Shown here piece by piece: positions 8,265 to 15,573 of a stretch of DNA of 37,923 nt (position 1 is the first letter of the stretch; each line of letters starts with the position of its first letter). Source of the DNA: Pseudomonadota bacterium (GTDB taxonomy: Bacteria; Pseudomonadota; Gammaproteobacteria; Burkholderiales; Burkholderiaceae_C); contig JAIUOM010000029.1 of NCBI GenBank assembly GCA_020161215.1, forward strand, positions 1 through 37,923, written 5' to 3'. The notes under the pieces are model-generated. The model had not been told where the DNA came from. It was given only the letters and a program-made list of their open reading frames with translations, and did no database searches. Made by a program: the position numbers and the translations under genes.

Positions 8265-8390
8265 CCAGAAGGCCGCGGAGCAGGCCATACCAGCGAACGC
8301 CGTGGAAGGGCTTGGCCCGCCCACCGGCGTTGTCCCCCCTCCCATCGGAGAGGGGGGAAGGCGCCGCGGGCGACTCAGGGGGGAGTTCAT
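8265..8390 (-). repeat. Family B hairpin repeat between ATP-grasp and alpha-E genes
   Basis: Read on the minus strand, this copy shares GGTGGGCGGGCCAAGCCC, CTTCCACGGCG and GGCCTGCTCCGCGGCC with the copy at 21900-22025. It has a long hairpin around CCCCCCTCTCCGATGGGAGG. It fills the 174-bp gap inside an otherwise tight two-gene operon. Confidence 0.8.
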
Positions 8391-9868
8391 ACCTCCAGCA
8401 CCCAGGTGTCCTTGGTGCCGCCGCCCTGGGATGAATTGACCACCAGGGAACCTTCCTTCAGCGCCACGCGCGTCAGGCCACCCGGCACCATCTGCACCTC
8501 GCTGCCCGACAGCACGAAAGGCCGCAGGTCGATGTGGCGCGGCGCCACGCCACTTTCGACGTAGGTCGGGCAGCTCGACAGGCTGAGCGTGGGCTGGGCG
8601 ATGTAGCCGTCGGGCTTGGCCAGCACGGCCTGGCGGAAGTCCTCGATCTCGGCCTGCGTGGCCGCCGGCCCCACCAGCATGCCGTAGCCGCCGGCGCCGT
8701 GCACCTCTTTCACGACCAGGTCCTTCAGGTTGGCCATCACGTACTTCAGGTCTTCCGGATCGCGGCACATGTAGGTGGGCACGTTGTTCAGAATGGGTTT
8801 TTCGCCCAGGTAGAACTCGATCATCTTGGGCACGTAGGCGTAGATCGACTTGTCGTCCGCCACCCCCGTGCCCACGGCGTTGCAAATGGTCACGTGGCCG
8901 GCGCGGTAAGCACGCATCAGGCCGGCGCAACCCAGGGCCGAATCGGCGCGGAACGCCTCGGGATCCAGGAAGTCGTCGTCCAGCCGGCGGTAGATCACGT
9001 CCACCCGTTTGGGCCCGCGCGTGGTGCGCATGTAGACAAAGTCGTCGCGCACGAACAAATCCTGCCCCTCGACCAGTTCCACGCCCATTTGCTGGGCCAG
9101 GAAAGCGTGCTCGAAATAGGCGCTGTTGTACATGCCAGGGGTGAGCACCACCACCGTCGGCGAGGCGGTGGCGGCCGGGCTGCTGGCGCGCAGGGTCTCC
9201 AGCAGCAGATCGGGGTAATGCGCCACCGGCGCCACCGGGTGCTTGCCGAACAGGCCGGGGAACAGCCGCATCATCATCTTGCGGTTTTCCAGCATGTAGC
9301 TCACGCCCGAGGGCACGCGCAGGTTGTCTTCCAGCACGTAGTACTCGCCCGAGCCACCCTCGCCGCCAGCGCGCACGATGTCCACGCCGGCGATGTTGGC
9401 GTAGACATTGTTGGGCACGTCCACGCCGGCCATGATGGGGCGGTACTGGGCGTTGTTGAGCACCTGCTCGCGCGGCACGATGCCGGCGCGCAGGATGTCC
9501 TGCTCGTGGTAGACGTCGTGGATAAAGCGGTTCAGCGCCGTCACGCGCTGCGCCAGGCCCAGCTCCATGCGGTCCCATTCGTCGACCGGGATGATGCGCG
9601 GGATCAGGTCAAACGGTATCAGCCGCTCGGTGCCGGCGCCGCCCTCGTCCTTGGCGCCATAGACGGCGAAGGTGATGCCGACGCGGCGGAAGATCATCTC
9701 GGCCTCGTCGCGGCGCTCGTGCATGGTCTCGGCGTTTTGCCCCGAGAGCCAGCCGGCGTAGTCGCGGTAGTGCGTGCGCACCGCGCGCCCGCTGGCGTAG
9801 CCACGGTAGTCGGGCGCGGCCGCGGCCGCCGCTGCCTCGGGCTCGTACATTTCATCGAAGGGGTGCAT
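8387..9868 (-). CDS. Circularly permuted ATP-grasp protein (predicted peptide/amide ligase)
   Basis: This 493-aa protein belongs to the circularly permuted ATP-grasp family (DUF404/DUF407, CP_ATPgrasp). Recognisable stretches include RIIPVDEWDRMELGLAQRV, YYVLEDNLRVPSGVSYMLEN, VVLTPGMYNSAYFEH, GPKRVDVIYRRLDDDFLDPE and KEVHGAGGYGM. The family is predicted to form amide bonds using ATP, but substrates are unknown. The ATG at 9868 is preferred because GAGGAG precedes it by about nine bases; the open frame continues upstream to 9967 without family resemblance. It is the first gene of a two-gene minus-strand unit with the alpha-E protein and diverges from the chaperone-effector pair. The paralogue at 19187 is fused to its alpha-E domain, so the window has both arrangements. 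Confidence 0.9.
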   Translation of the reverse strand: MHPFDEMYEPEAAAAAAAPDYRGYASGRAVRTHYRDYAGWLSGQNAETMHERRDEAEMIFRRVGITFAVYGAKDEGGAGTERLIPFDLIPRIIPVDEWDRMELGLAQRVTALNRFIHDVYHEQDILRAGIVPREQVLNNAQYRPIMAGVDVPNNVYANIAGVDIVRAGGEGGSGEYYVLEDNLRVPSGVSYMLENRKMMMRLFPGLFGKHPVAPVAHYPDLLLETLRASSPAATASPTVVVLTPGMYNSAYFEHAFLAQQMGVELVEGQDLFVRDDFVYMRTTRGPKRVDVIYRRLDDDFLDPEAFRADSALGCAGLMRAYRAGHVTICNAVGTGVADDKSIYAYVPKMIEFYLGEKPILNNVPTYMCRDPEDLKYVMANLKDLVVKEVHGAGGYGMLVGPAATQAEIEDFRQAVLAKPDGYIAQPTLSLSSCPTYVESGVAPRHIDLRPFVLSGSEVQMVPGGLTRVALKEGSLVVNSSQGGGTKDTWVLEV

Positions 9869-9959
9869 GCTGGGGGTCTCCTCGTTGGGCTGCATCGCGC
9901 CTGCGTACAGCATAGCAAGTCCCGGGCCAGCGCCAAGCCGGACTGCCGCCCGGCCCGCT

Positions 9960-10020
9960 CCGGACACCGCACACCCTTCGGGTGCGTTCGGCGGATTTGC
10001 GCACCGCGGTGGTGCGCAGG
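9960..10020. promoter_or_regulatory. Cluster of inverted repeats in the divergent intergenic region
   Basis: Between the ATP-grasp gene and the chaperone gene lie several dyads. CACCC-TTC-GGGTG is centred near 9978. An 8-bp inverted repeat, TGCGCACC (9998-10005) and GGTGCGCA (10011-10018), is separated by GCGGT. Another GGTGCG at 9981 could also pair with the same left arm. They may be an operator or a hairpin for one of the divergent genes. No clear TTCG-N16-TTCG type hrp box was found. The remainder of the 216-bp gap shows nothing else recognisable. Confidence 0.35.
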
Positions 10021-10084
10021 CATGGAACCTTTTCGGATCGGGTGTTACTCACCGATGCAGGCTCTCTGCCAACCGTACCGCACC

Positions 10085-10591
10085 ATGACACCCGCGCCTT
10101 CCGCCGCCACCTGGCCCGATCTGCTGCGAAGCGCCGCTTCGGTGCTGGGGATCGACCTGACGCCCGACGACACGGGCTACCTGGCGCTGGTGGTGGATGC
10201 CCAGTGCACCGTGCAGCTGCAGTGCACGGACGACGGCCGACACGCCACGCTGTTCGCCGTGATCGGGCAGCCGACCTCGGAGGCCGTGGCGCGCCTGGCG
10301 CCCCGGCTGCTGGCGGCCAACCTGTTCTGGCAAGACACGGGAGGCGCCACGCTGGGCCATGACCCGGTCAGCGGCCGCTTGCTGCTGGCCCGCGCGCTGG
10401 CCATCGAACCTTTCCTGGCCCGCGGCAGCGCGCAGGCCGCACACGAGTGCGTGGCCGAACTGCAGGCCTTCGCGGATCAGGCCCTGGGCTGGCAGGCCCG
10501 GCTGTCCGATTGGCTGGACGGCGCGCAGGAGGAGTCCTCCGACCCCTCCGCGACGCCCGCCAGCACGCTCACCTTCATGCACCGAGCCTGA
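10085..10591 (+). CDS. CesT/Tir-type type III secretion chaperone
   Basis: This 168-aa protein matches the CesT chaperone pattern: an N-terminal helix with LLRSAASVLGIDLTPDDTG, beta strands LALVVDAQCTVQLQC, the central helix LAPRLLAANLFWQDTGG and the telling TLGHDPVSGRLLLARAL strand pair, then a C-terminal helix ending near a Trp. Such proteins dimerise in the cytoplasm and hold an effector's N-terminal region ready for secretion. The gene directly precedes a large candidate effector (29-bp gap), the standard chaperone-effector order. Starts at 10021 and 10053 are also in frame; 10085 fits the family length best, although no good Shine-Dalgarno precedes it. No secretion apparatus genes are in the window. 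The family call is by recognition only. Confidence 0.75.
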   Translation: MTPAPSAATWPDLLRSAASVLGIDLTPDDTGYLALVVDAQCTVQLQCTDDGRHATLFAVIGQPTSEAVARLAPRLLAANLFWQDTGGATLGHDPVSGRLLLARALAIEPFLARGSAQAAHECVAELQAFADQALGWQARLSDWLDGAQEESSDPSATPASTLTFMHRA

Positions 10592-10620
10592 GTCAGGTTC
10601 ACCACCGTCCGGAGTTCCCC

Positions 10621-12927
10621 ATGCCCGTCGATCTGCGCCAATTGGCCCATGCCGCCACCAACCGCACCATCGTTTTCGACCAACAACCAGACGGCGCCAC
10701 CACCGCGCACACCGAATCCCGCAGGTCCGGTGGCAACGGTTTGTTCCGGTCCGCCGAAACCAGCACGCGCAACAAGGCGCAGTTTCAGACGCTGCTGGTG
10801 CAACTGCGCCAGGATCCCCACATCGGCGCCTCGCATCAGGCCGTGCAGGCGGCGTTCGCGGCCATCGGCCAGCATGCCGACAGTGGCGCGCCCCTGACCA
10901 CCCGGCTGCTGACCCGCGCCCTGGCGGCCGGCGACCAACATCTGGTGCGGATGGCCCAGGTGCGCGACCGAGCCGCCCGCGACATGGTCCGCTACGCGGC
11001 CGAGCAGCTGAGCGACGCCAAGACCTTCGATGCCCTGGTGGCCCAGGCTTCGGAGGGTCAATCACAGGGTTTTGGCGCGCTGCCGCAGGGCCTGCGCGAG
11101 GCCATGCGCCACACGGTGCTCGGCGAATGGCGCCGCCTGCAGGAGGAAGACAGCCGCCCGCTCGACGAGCTGGCGCCCAAGGCGCTGCGCCAACAGCTGC
11201 AGCAGGCGGTGGCGCGGCAACTGCCGGCGTTGCAGCACATGCACGCCGCCCACCTCGAACGCCCCTGGCAGGACACCCGCCAGCTGATGAGTGGGCTGAC
11301 GCCGGCGCTGGCGGCCGCGCTGGACAGCGTGCACCGCTTGTCCCAACAGCGCACCGACGCGCGCCTGTCCGCGCTCCCGGGCCAGTCCGAGCAGGTCGCG
11401 GCGCAACACGAGCAGGTGCTGCGCGGGCAAATCGACGCCATGGGCAACCAGGCCTTGCTGGGCCTGGTGCGCAACCTCCAGTCCACCGACGCCATCGCCT
11501 TCCGCCTGGCGCTGGCCCAGGCCGCGGCCACCCCCGGCCACCTGCACGCCCAGGACCTGCTGGAGATGCTCAACGCCTTCGAAGGCCATGTCCTGGACGC
11601 CTTCATCACGCGCAGCACGCAGGCCCAGCCGGTGGCCAACGCCCCCATTGGCGACCTGAGCCCGGGCCAACTCACGGCCCTGGGCGGTCAGTTGGGCCGG
11701 GATTTCAAGGCCAGCCTGAACGAGCAAAGCGATCCGTTTCTGGCCGGCGCGCCAGGTGCCGCGCCGCAGCGGCTGGAGCAAAAGGGCGCGAACCACCTGC
11801 AGCAGCATCAAATCGACCCCGGCATGCTGAAAAAACTGGTGCAGGCGGCGCCGCTGACCCTGAATTTCGACATCGACATGTTCGACCGGCCGACCCCCCG
11901 GCCGGGCCAACCCACCCCGCGCAGCTTCATCCGCGCCGACGGCACGCCCAACACCGACGCCCTGCGCATGAAGAACATCTTCGAGCTGCCGGTGTCGGTC
12001 AAGGGGCCAGGCTACCTGCTGCGGCGCGACGCCGTGGAGCGCCACCAGTTCCCGGAGCTGGCACGGCGCGAGGACCGCCACGACCGGCGTGCGCAAGACC
12101 GGCCGCTGTACGCGGGGGTCAACGTCGGCGGCGAGCAAAGCGGCGCGGCGGCCAACTACGGCTCGTGTTTCTTCGTGCTGAAGGACGAGGTCAAGCAGCG
12201 CGCCCTGTACGCGCCCACCGACACCTTCTTTGCCCACCGGTGGCACATCACGCCAGAGTCGGCCACGCGGTTCCAGCACGAGGTTCGAGGCATGCTGGAC
12301 GACCCGGCGTCCGAACTTTCCAACCCGCTGCGCGAAGCGGTAAAGAACGACCCGGCCCTGCTGACCGACCTGGAGCAGAAGCTGAAAGGCGCCGTGCGTG
12401 CCAACACGAGCGGCTCGGGCCGCGAAGGCCCCATCGAAGACTGGGTGGCCGACAACCTGAAGCAATTGGGGAAAGACCAGCCCTTCAAGGTGTCCATCGA
12501 CGACCAGGGCGTGCTGCAGGCCGCCGCGATGCGGTGCTTCATCGACCAGGAAGTGCGCAGCAGCACCCTGGAGCACGTCGATCGCCTGTTCCGCGATCTG
12601 AACCAGGCCCAATTGGAGATCTTGAAGCAGTTTGGTAAATCGCCGCTGGCGATGAACATCGGCATGCAAGACTACCTTGAAGCCCAGGTCTTCGGCGGCA
12701 TCGACCTGAACCGCGACGTGGCCGAACTGCACGTCGTGCTGACGAGGAAAGAGGATGAGCTAGAGCGCACGGACGCCCTGAACCTGGCCAACATGGCCCT
12801 GGTGGCCGAGGCCATCGGCGCCAAGCTGGTGAAGGTCGACGCCTCCGACGGCCTGGACAAGCTGGCACGGATACTGCCGCCCGACTCTCCGCAGGCGCGG
12901 GCCCGCCAGGAGCTGCTGAAGACATAG
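10621..12927 (+). CDS. Candidate type III effector with DUF3626/ADP-ribosyltransferase-like C-terminus
   Basis: This 768-aa protein has no signal peptide or membrane helix. Its N-terminal 60 residues are polar and rich in Thr, Ser, Asn and Gln, as in type III secreted proteins, and it follows a CesT-like chaperone gene. A long helical middle region (about 60-420) has many Gln/Ala/Leu. The C-terminal part resembles DUF3626: RPLYAGVNVGG from Arg494, ANYGSCFFVLKDEVKQRA around Tyr513 with DTF following, and YLEAQVFGGIDLNRDV with Glu687. The spacing recalls the Arg - Ser/Thr - Glu arrangement of ADP-ribosyltransferase folds. That reading is inference; no structure or search supports it here. The start ATG has GGAG six bases upstream. 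It could instead be a substrate of another secretion route or an intracellular toxin. Confidence 0.55.
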   Translation: MPVDLRQLAHAATNRTIVFDQQPDGATTAHTESRRSGGNGLFRSAETSTRNKAQFQTLLVQLRQDPHIGASHQAVQAAFAAIGQHADSGAPLTTRLLTRALAAGDQHLVRMAQVRDRAARDMVRYAAEQLSDAKTFDALVAQASEGQSQGFGALPQGLREAMRHTVLGEWRRLQEEDSRPLDELAPKALRQQLQQAVARQLPALQHMHAAHLERPWQDTRQLMSGLTPALAAALDSVHRLSQQRTDARLSALPGQSEQVAAQHEQVLRGQIDAMGNQALLGLVRNLQSTDAIAFRLALAQAAATPGHLHAQDLLEMLNAFEGHVLDAFITRSTQAQPVANAPIGDLSPGQLTALGGQLGRDFKASLNEQSDPFLAGAPGAAPQRLEQKGANHLQQHQIDPGMLKKLVQAAPLTLNFDIDMFDRPTPRPGQPTPRSFIRADGTPNTDALRMKNIFELPVSVKGPGYLLRRDAVERHQFPELARREDRHDRRAQDRPLYAGVNVGGEQSGAAANYGSCFFVLKDEVKQRALYAPTDTFFAHRWHITPESATRFQHEVRGMLDDPASELSNPLREAVKNDPALLTDLEQKLKGAVRANTSGSGREGPIEDWVADNLKQLGKDQPFKVSIDDQGVLQAAAMRCFIDQEVRSSTLEHVDRLFRDLNQAQLEILKQFGKSPLAMNIGMQDYLEAQVFGGIDLNRDVAELHVVLTRKEDELERTDALNLANMALVAEAIGAKLVKVDASDGLDKLARILPPDSPQARARQELLKT

Positions 12928-12956
12928 CGGCTCGCGCGGCGTTGACGGCGGCGGCC

Positions 12957-15404
12957 TCAGGGCAGCCGGTGGTGCCAGTAGCGCCGCGCCTCGTCGCGTT
13001 CGCAGCGCGCGCCCTCGGGGTGCGTACTGCGCCAGTGCATGGCCCCGCAATGGGGCGAGTCGACAACCTTGGTGCCGCGTGCCGCGTAGCGCGCCAGCAC
13101 GTCGGTGGCCGGGTGGCCGAAGCGGTTGCGGTAGCCGGCCTGGACCAGCGCCAGCCGCGGCTGCACCGCCTCCAGAAAAGGCGCCGAAGACGAGCTGCGG
13201 CTGCCGTGGTGCGGCACCAGCAGCAGGTCGGCGCGCAGGTCCTGCCCGCTGGCCAGCAGCGCGCGCTCCTGCGCCGCCTCGATGTCGCCGGCCAGCAAGG
13301 CCGTGGCGCCGGCCGAGCGCACGCGCAGCACGCAGCTCAGCGCGTTCGACTTGCGCGCCGTGGCGTAGTCGTCCGGCGCCGGGTGCAACAGCTCGAAATC
13401 CACGCCATCCCAGCGCCAGCGCTGGCCGGCCTGGCAGCGCGTGGCCGGGCGCGCGGCGCGCAGCGCGTGCGTGTCCTCCAGCGAGGACAGCAGCGCCGCG
13501 CCCGGCTGCATGGCCAGCAGCGCCGCCGCGCCGCCGGTGTGGTCGCTGTCGCGGTGGCTCAGCACCAGCAGGTCCACGCGCTCGCCGCCGGCGCGCAACA
13601 GGGGCACCAGCACGCGGTGGCCGGCGTCGCTTTCCAGCGAGTAGCGCGGTCCGGCGTCGTAGACCAGGGTGTGGGTGGCGGTGCGCACCAGCACGGCATT
13701 GCCCTGCCCCACGTCGGCCGCCAGCAATTCGAACTGCCCTGGCGCGGGCCGCGCCGGCTGCCACAGCAGCAAGGGCAGCACCAGGGGCAGGCCCGCCGCG
13801 CGCAACGGCCAGGGCCAGCGCAGGGCCAGCAGCACGCCACCCAGCACCGCCAGCCCACCCAGCGCCAGCGGCGCCGCCGCCATCGACACGCTGGCCCAGG
13901 GCCAGGCCGCCAGGGCTTGCAGCAGCGCCGCCAGCGGCGCCAGCGCCCAGGCCGCGGCGGCCCACAAGGGCGCCCAGAACACACCCAGCAAGGCCAGTGG
14001 CGTGACCACCAGGGTCACCCAGGGAATCGCCAGAAGATTGGCCAGAAGGCCCACCACCGAGGCCTGCCCGAACAGCAGCAGCGACAGCGGCGTCAGCGCC
14101 AGGGTCACCACCGCCTGCTCGCGCAGCAGGGAAAGAAATCGGCCTCCGAGGATTGTCCGGTGTTCCTGAGCAGCTCCTGAATCGGTAGCAAACAGCACAC
14201 CCACGGCGACAAAACTGAGCCAGAACCCAGCTTGCAGCAGCGCCCAGGGGTCCCAGGCCAGCACGACGGCGCAGGCCAGCAGCCAGGTCAGCCACCAGGG
14301 CCAGCGCAACCCGGCCAGCTTGAGCACGGCCACGCAGGCCAGCATCAGCACCGTGCGCTGCGCCGGCACGCCCCAGCCACTGAACAGCGCGTAGGCCGCC
14401 GCCAGCAACACCCCGCCGGCCAAGGCGGCGTGCGGCGCCGGCACGCGCAGGCAAGGGTTGAAGCGCGCCGGCCAGCGCCAGCGCGCCGAGCGCCGCCAGG
14501 CGGCACCGACCAGGGCCGCGGCCAGCCAGGCGAACATCGTGATGTGCAGGCCGGAAATGCTCATCAGGTGCGCCACACCGGTGGCGCGGAAGATGTCCCA
14601 GTCGGCGCGCTCGATGACCCCCTGGTCGCCGGTGACCAGGGCCGCCACCACGCCGGCGAAGCGCCGCGCCTGGGCGCCGCCGGCCGCGCCCTGGGCCAGG
14701 ATGGCGTCGCGCACCGCCTGCCGGGCGCGCTCCACCGGGTGCCCCACGGCTTCGGCCAGGCGCTGCGGCGGCGGGTCGTGGGCGCCTTCGCGCACGTAAC
14801 CGGTGGCGCGCACGCCCTGCTCCCACAACCACAGCTCGTAGTCGAAGCCGTGCGGGTTCAGGTTGCCGTGCGGGGCCTTCAGCCGCACCGTGAAGGCCCA
14901 GCGGTCGCCGGCCCGCAGCTCGGCCAGCAGCGGGCGCGTGCTGTCGCTCTCGTCCAGCGTGCTGGCCGAGCCGTACCAGCCCAGCTGCAGGCGCGGCGGC
15001 AGCGGCACCGAGGCCTCTTGCACGTCGAAGCGAAAACGCCAGCCCGCTTCGCTGCGCTGCGGCATGCGGCTGACCACGCCAGTGATCCGCAGATCGCGCC
15101 CCTCCCACTCGGCGGGCAACACCTGCGCCTGCAAGCACGTGGCGCGCAGGCCGGTGGCGGCAAAGGCGCCGAGCGCACCGGCCAGCAGGCACGCCAGCGC
15201 CACCCAGCGGGGCCGCCGCGCCCGCGCCGCCGCCAGCAGCCCGGTCAGCGCACCGGCCGCCCCCAGCACGCCGTAGTCGGCCCCAGACCACAGCCCGGAC
15301 TGCTGCAACTGAACGGCGGTGCCCAGCACCCAGCCCAGCAGGGCCGCCGGCAGGGCCCAGCCCAGGCGCGGCGCGCGGCCAAATGCGACGGTGGAATCAA
15401 CCAT
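12957..15404 (-). CDS. comEC: ComEC/Rec2 DNA-uptake channel protein
   Basis: This 815-aa polytopic inner-membrane protein carries transforming DNA into the cytoplasm during natural competence. The N-terminal part has membrane helices and a soluble domain with a LRITGVVSRMPQR stretch. The central competence domain contains the family hallmark HLMSISGLHITMFAWLAA and many further helices. The C-terminal metallo-beta-lactamase-like domain starts at about residue 555 with DVGQGNAVLVRT, YDAGPRY and SHRDSDHTGG. Length is normal for the family. A family A repeat at about 14135-14200 encodes a short loop (TDSGAAQEHRTILGG) between two membrane segments. The gene is divergent from the transglutaminase-DUF2126 gene and convergent with the candidate effector gene, from which it is separated by only 29 bp. 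Confidence 0.95.
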   Translation of the reverse strand: MVDSTVAFGRAPRLGWALPAALLGWVLGTAVQLQQSGLWSGADYGVLGAAGALTGLLAAARARRPRWVALACLLAGALGAFAATGLRATCLQAQVLPAEWEGRDLRITGVVSRMPQRSEAGWRFRFDVQEASVPLPPRLQLGWYGSASTLDESDSTRPLLAELRAGDRWAFTVRLKAPHGNLNPHGFDYELWLWEQGVRATGYVREGAHDPPPQRLAEAVGHPVERARQAVRDAILAQGAAGGAQARRFAGVVAALVTGDQGVIERADWDIFRATGVAHLMSISGLHITMFAWLAAALVGAAWRRSARWRWPARFNPCLRVPAPHAALAGGVLLAAAYALFSGWGVPAQRTVLMLACVAVLKLAGLRWPWWLTWLLACAVVLAWDPWALLQAGFWLSFVAVGVLFATDSGAAQEHRTILGGRFLSLLREQAVVTLALTPLSLLLFGQASVVGLLANLLAIPWVTLVVTPLALLGVFWAPLWAAAAWALAPLAALLQALAAWPWASVSMAAAPLALGGLAVLGGVLLALRWPWPLRAAGLPLVLPLLLWQPARPAPGQFELLAADVGQGNAVLVRTATHTLVYDAGPRYSLESDAGHRVLVPLLRAGGERVDLLVLSHRDSDHTGGAAALLAMQPGAALLSSLEDTHALRAARPATRCQAGQRWRWDGVDFELLHPAPDDYATARKSNALSCVLRVRSAGATALLAGDIEAAQERALLASGQDLRADLLLVPHHGSRSSSSAPFLEAVQPRLALVQAGYRNRFGHPATDVLARYAARGTKVVDSPHCGAMHWRSTHPEGARCERDEARRYWHHRLP
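14135..14200 (-). repeat. Family A repeat inside comEC
   Basis: On the minus strand the stretch reads TTTGCTACCGATTCAGGAGC, then continues to GGAGGCCGATTTCTTTC. The first part matches the copy inside the NicB-like gene (GCTACCAATTCAGGAG). It is translated in frame as a hydrophilic loop between the helix ending FVAVGVLFA and the helix beginning AVVTLALTPL. Confidence 0.6.
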
Positions 15405-15573
15405 GGGGGCTGTAACTTCAAATTTGATAGCTACTCAGGATGCATACACGCCGGCAAACACCTCATTTGACCAAGAATATTCGGTTCAGGCCCAAGGCCA
15501 TGCTGACTTTTTTGGCCCGCATCTTGCTAGGATGAAGCGTACCGGATGGTCCGGTCACCGTCAGGAAGCCCTC
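15405..15573. repeat. Divergent intergenic region with a family A repeat
   Basis: The 169 bp between comEC and the DUF2126 gene open with a family A copy (15418-15475). On the minus strand this copy contains TTTGCCGGCGTGTATGCATC and then GTAGCTATCAAATTTG. The right part carries CTGACT (15502) and TAGGAT (about 15528) at promoter-like spacing for the plus-strand gene, and TTGACC near 15467. Both promoter readings are weak. Confidence 0.5.

Noticed and set aside
9970-10060. Possible hrp-box (TTCG-N16-TTCG) upstream of the chaperone gene
   Set aside because: TTCG occurrences at about 9977, 9987 and 10030 have wrong spacings (6 and about 40 bases).
8534-10591. A 685-codon plus-strand open frame lying antisense to the ATP-grasp gene
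   Set aside because: It is a high-G+C shadow frame rich in His, Gln, Arg and Val. Only its last 168 codons (from 10085) are a real gene.
10359-12638. A 759-codon plus-strand frame overlapping the candidate effector
   Set aside because: Arg/Pro/Ala-rich with no domain. The chosen frame starts with a Shine-Dalgarno and has DUF3626-like motifs.
12760-15291. An 843-codon minus-strand frame overlapping comEC in another frame
   Set aside because: Ala/Gly/Arg-rich shadow; the comEC frame carries all family motifs.
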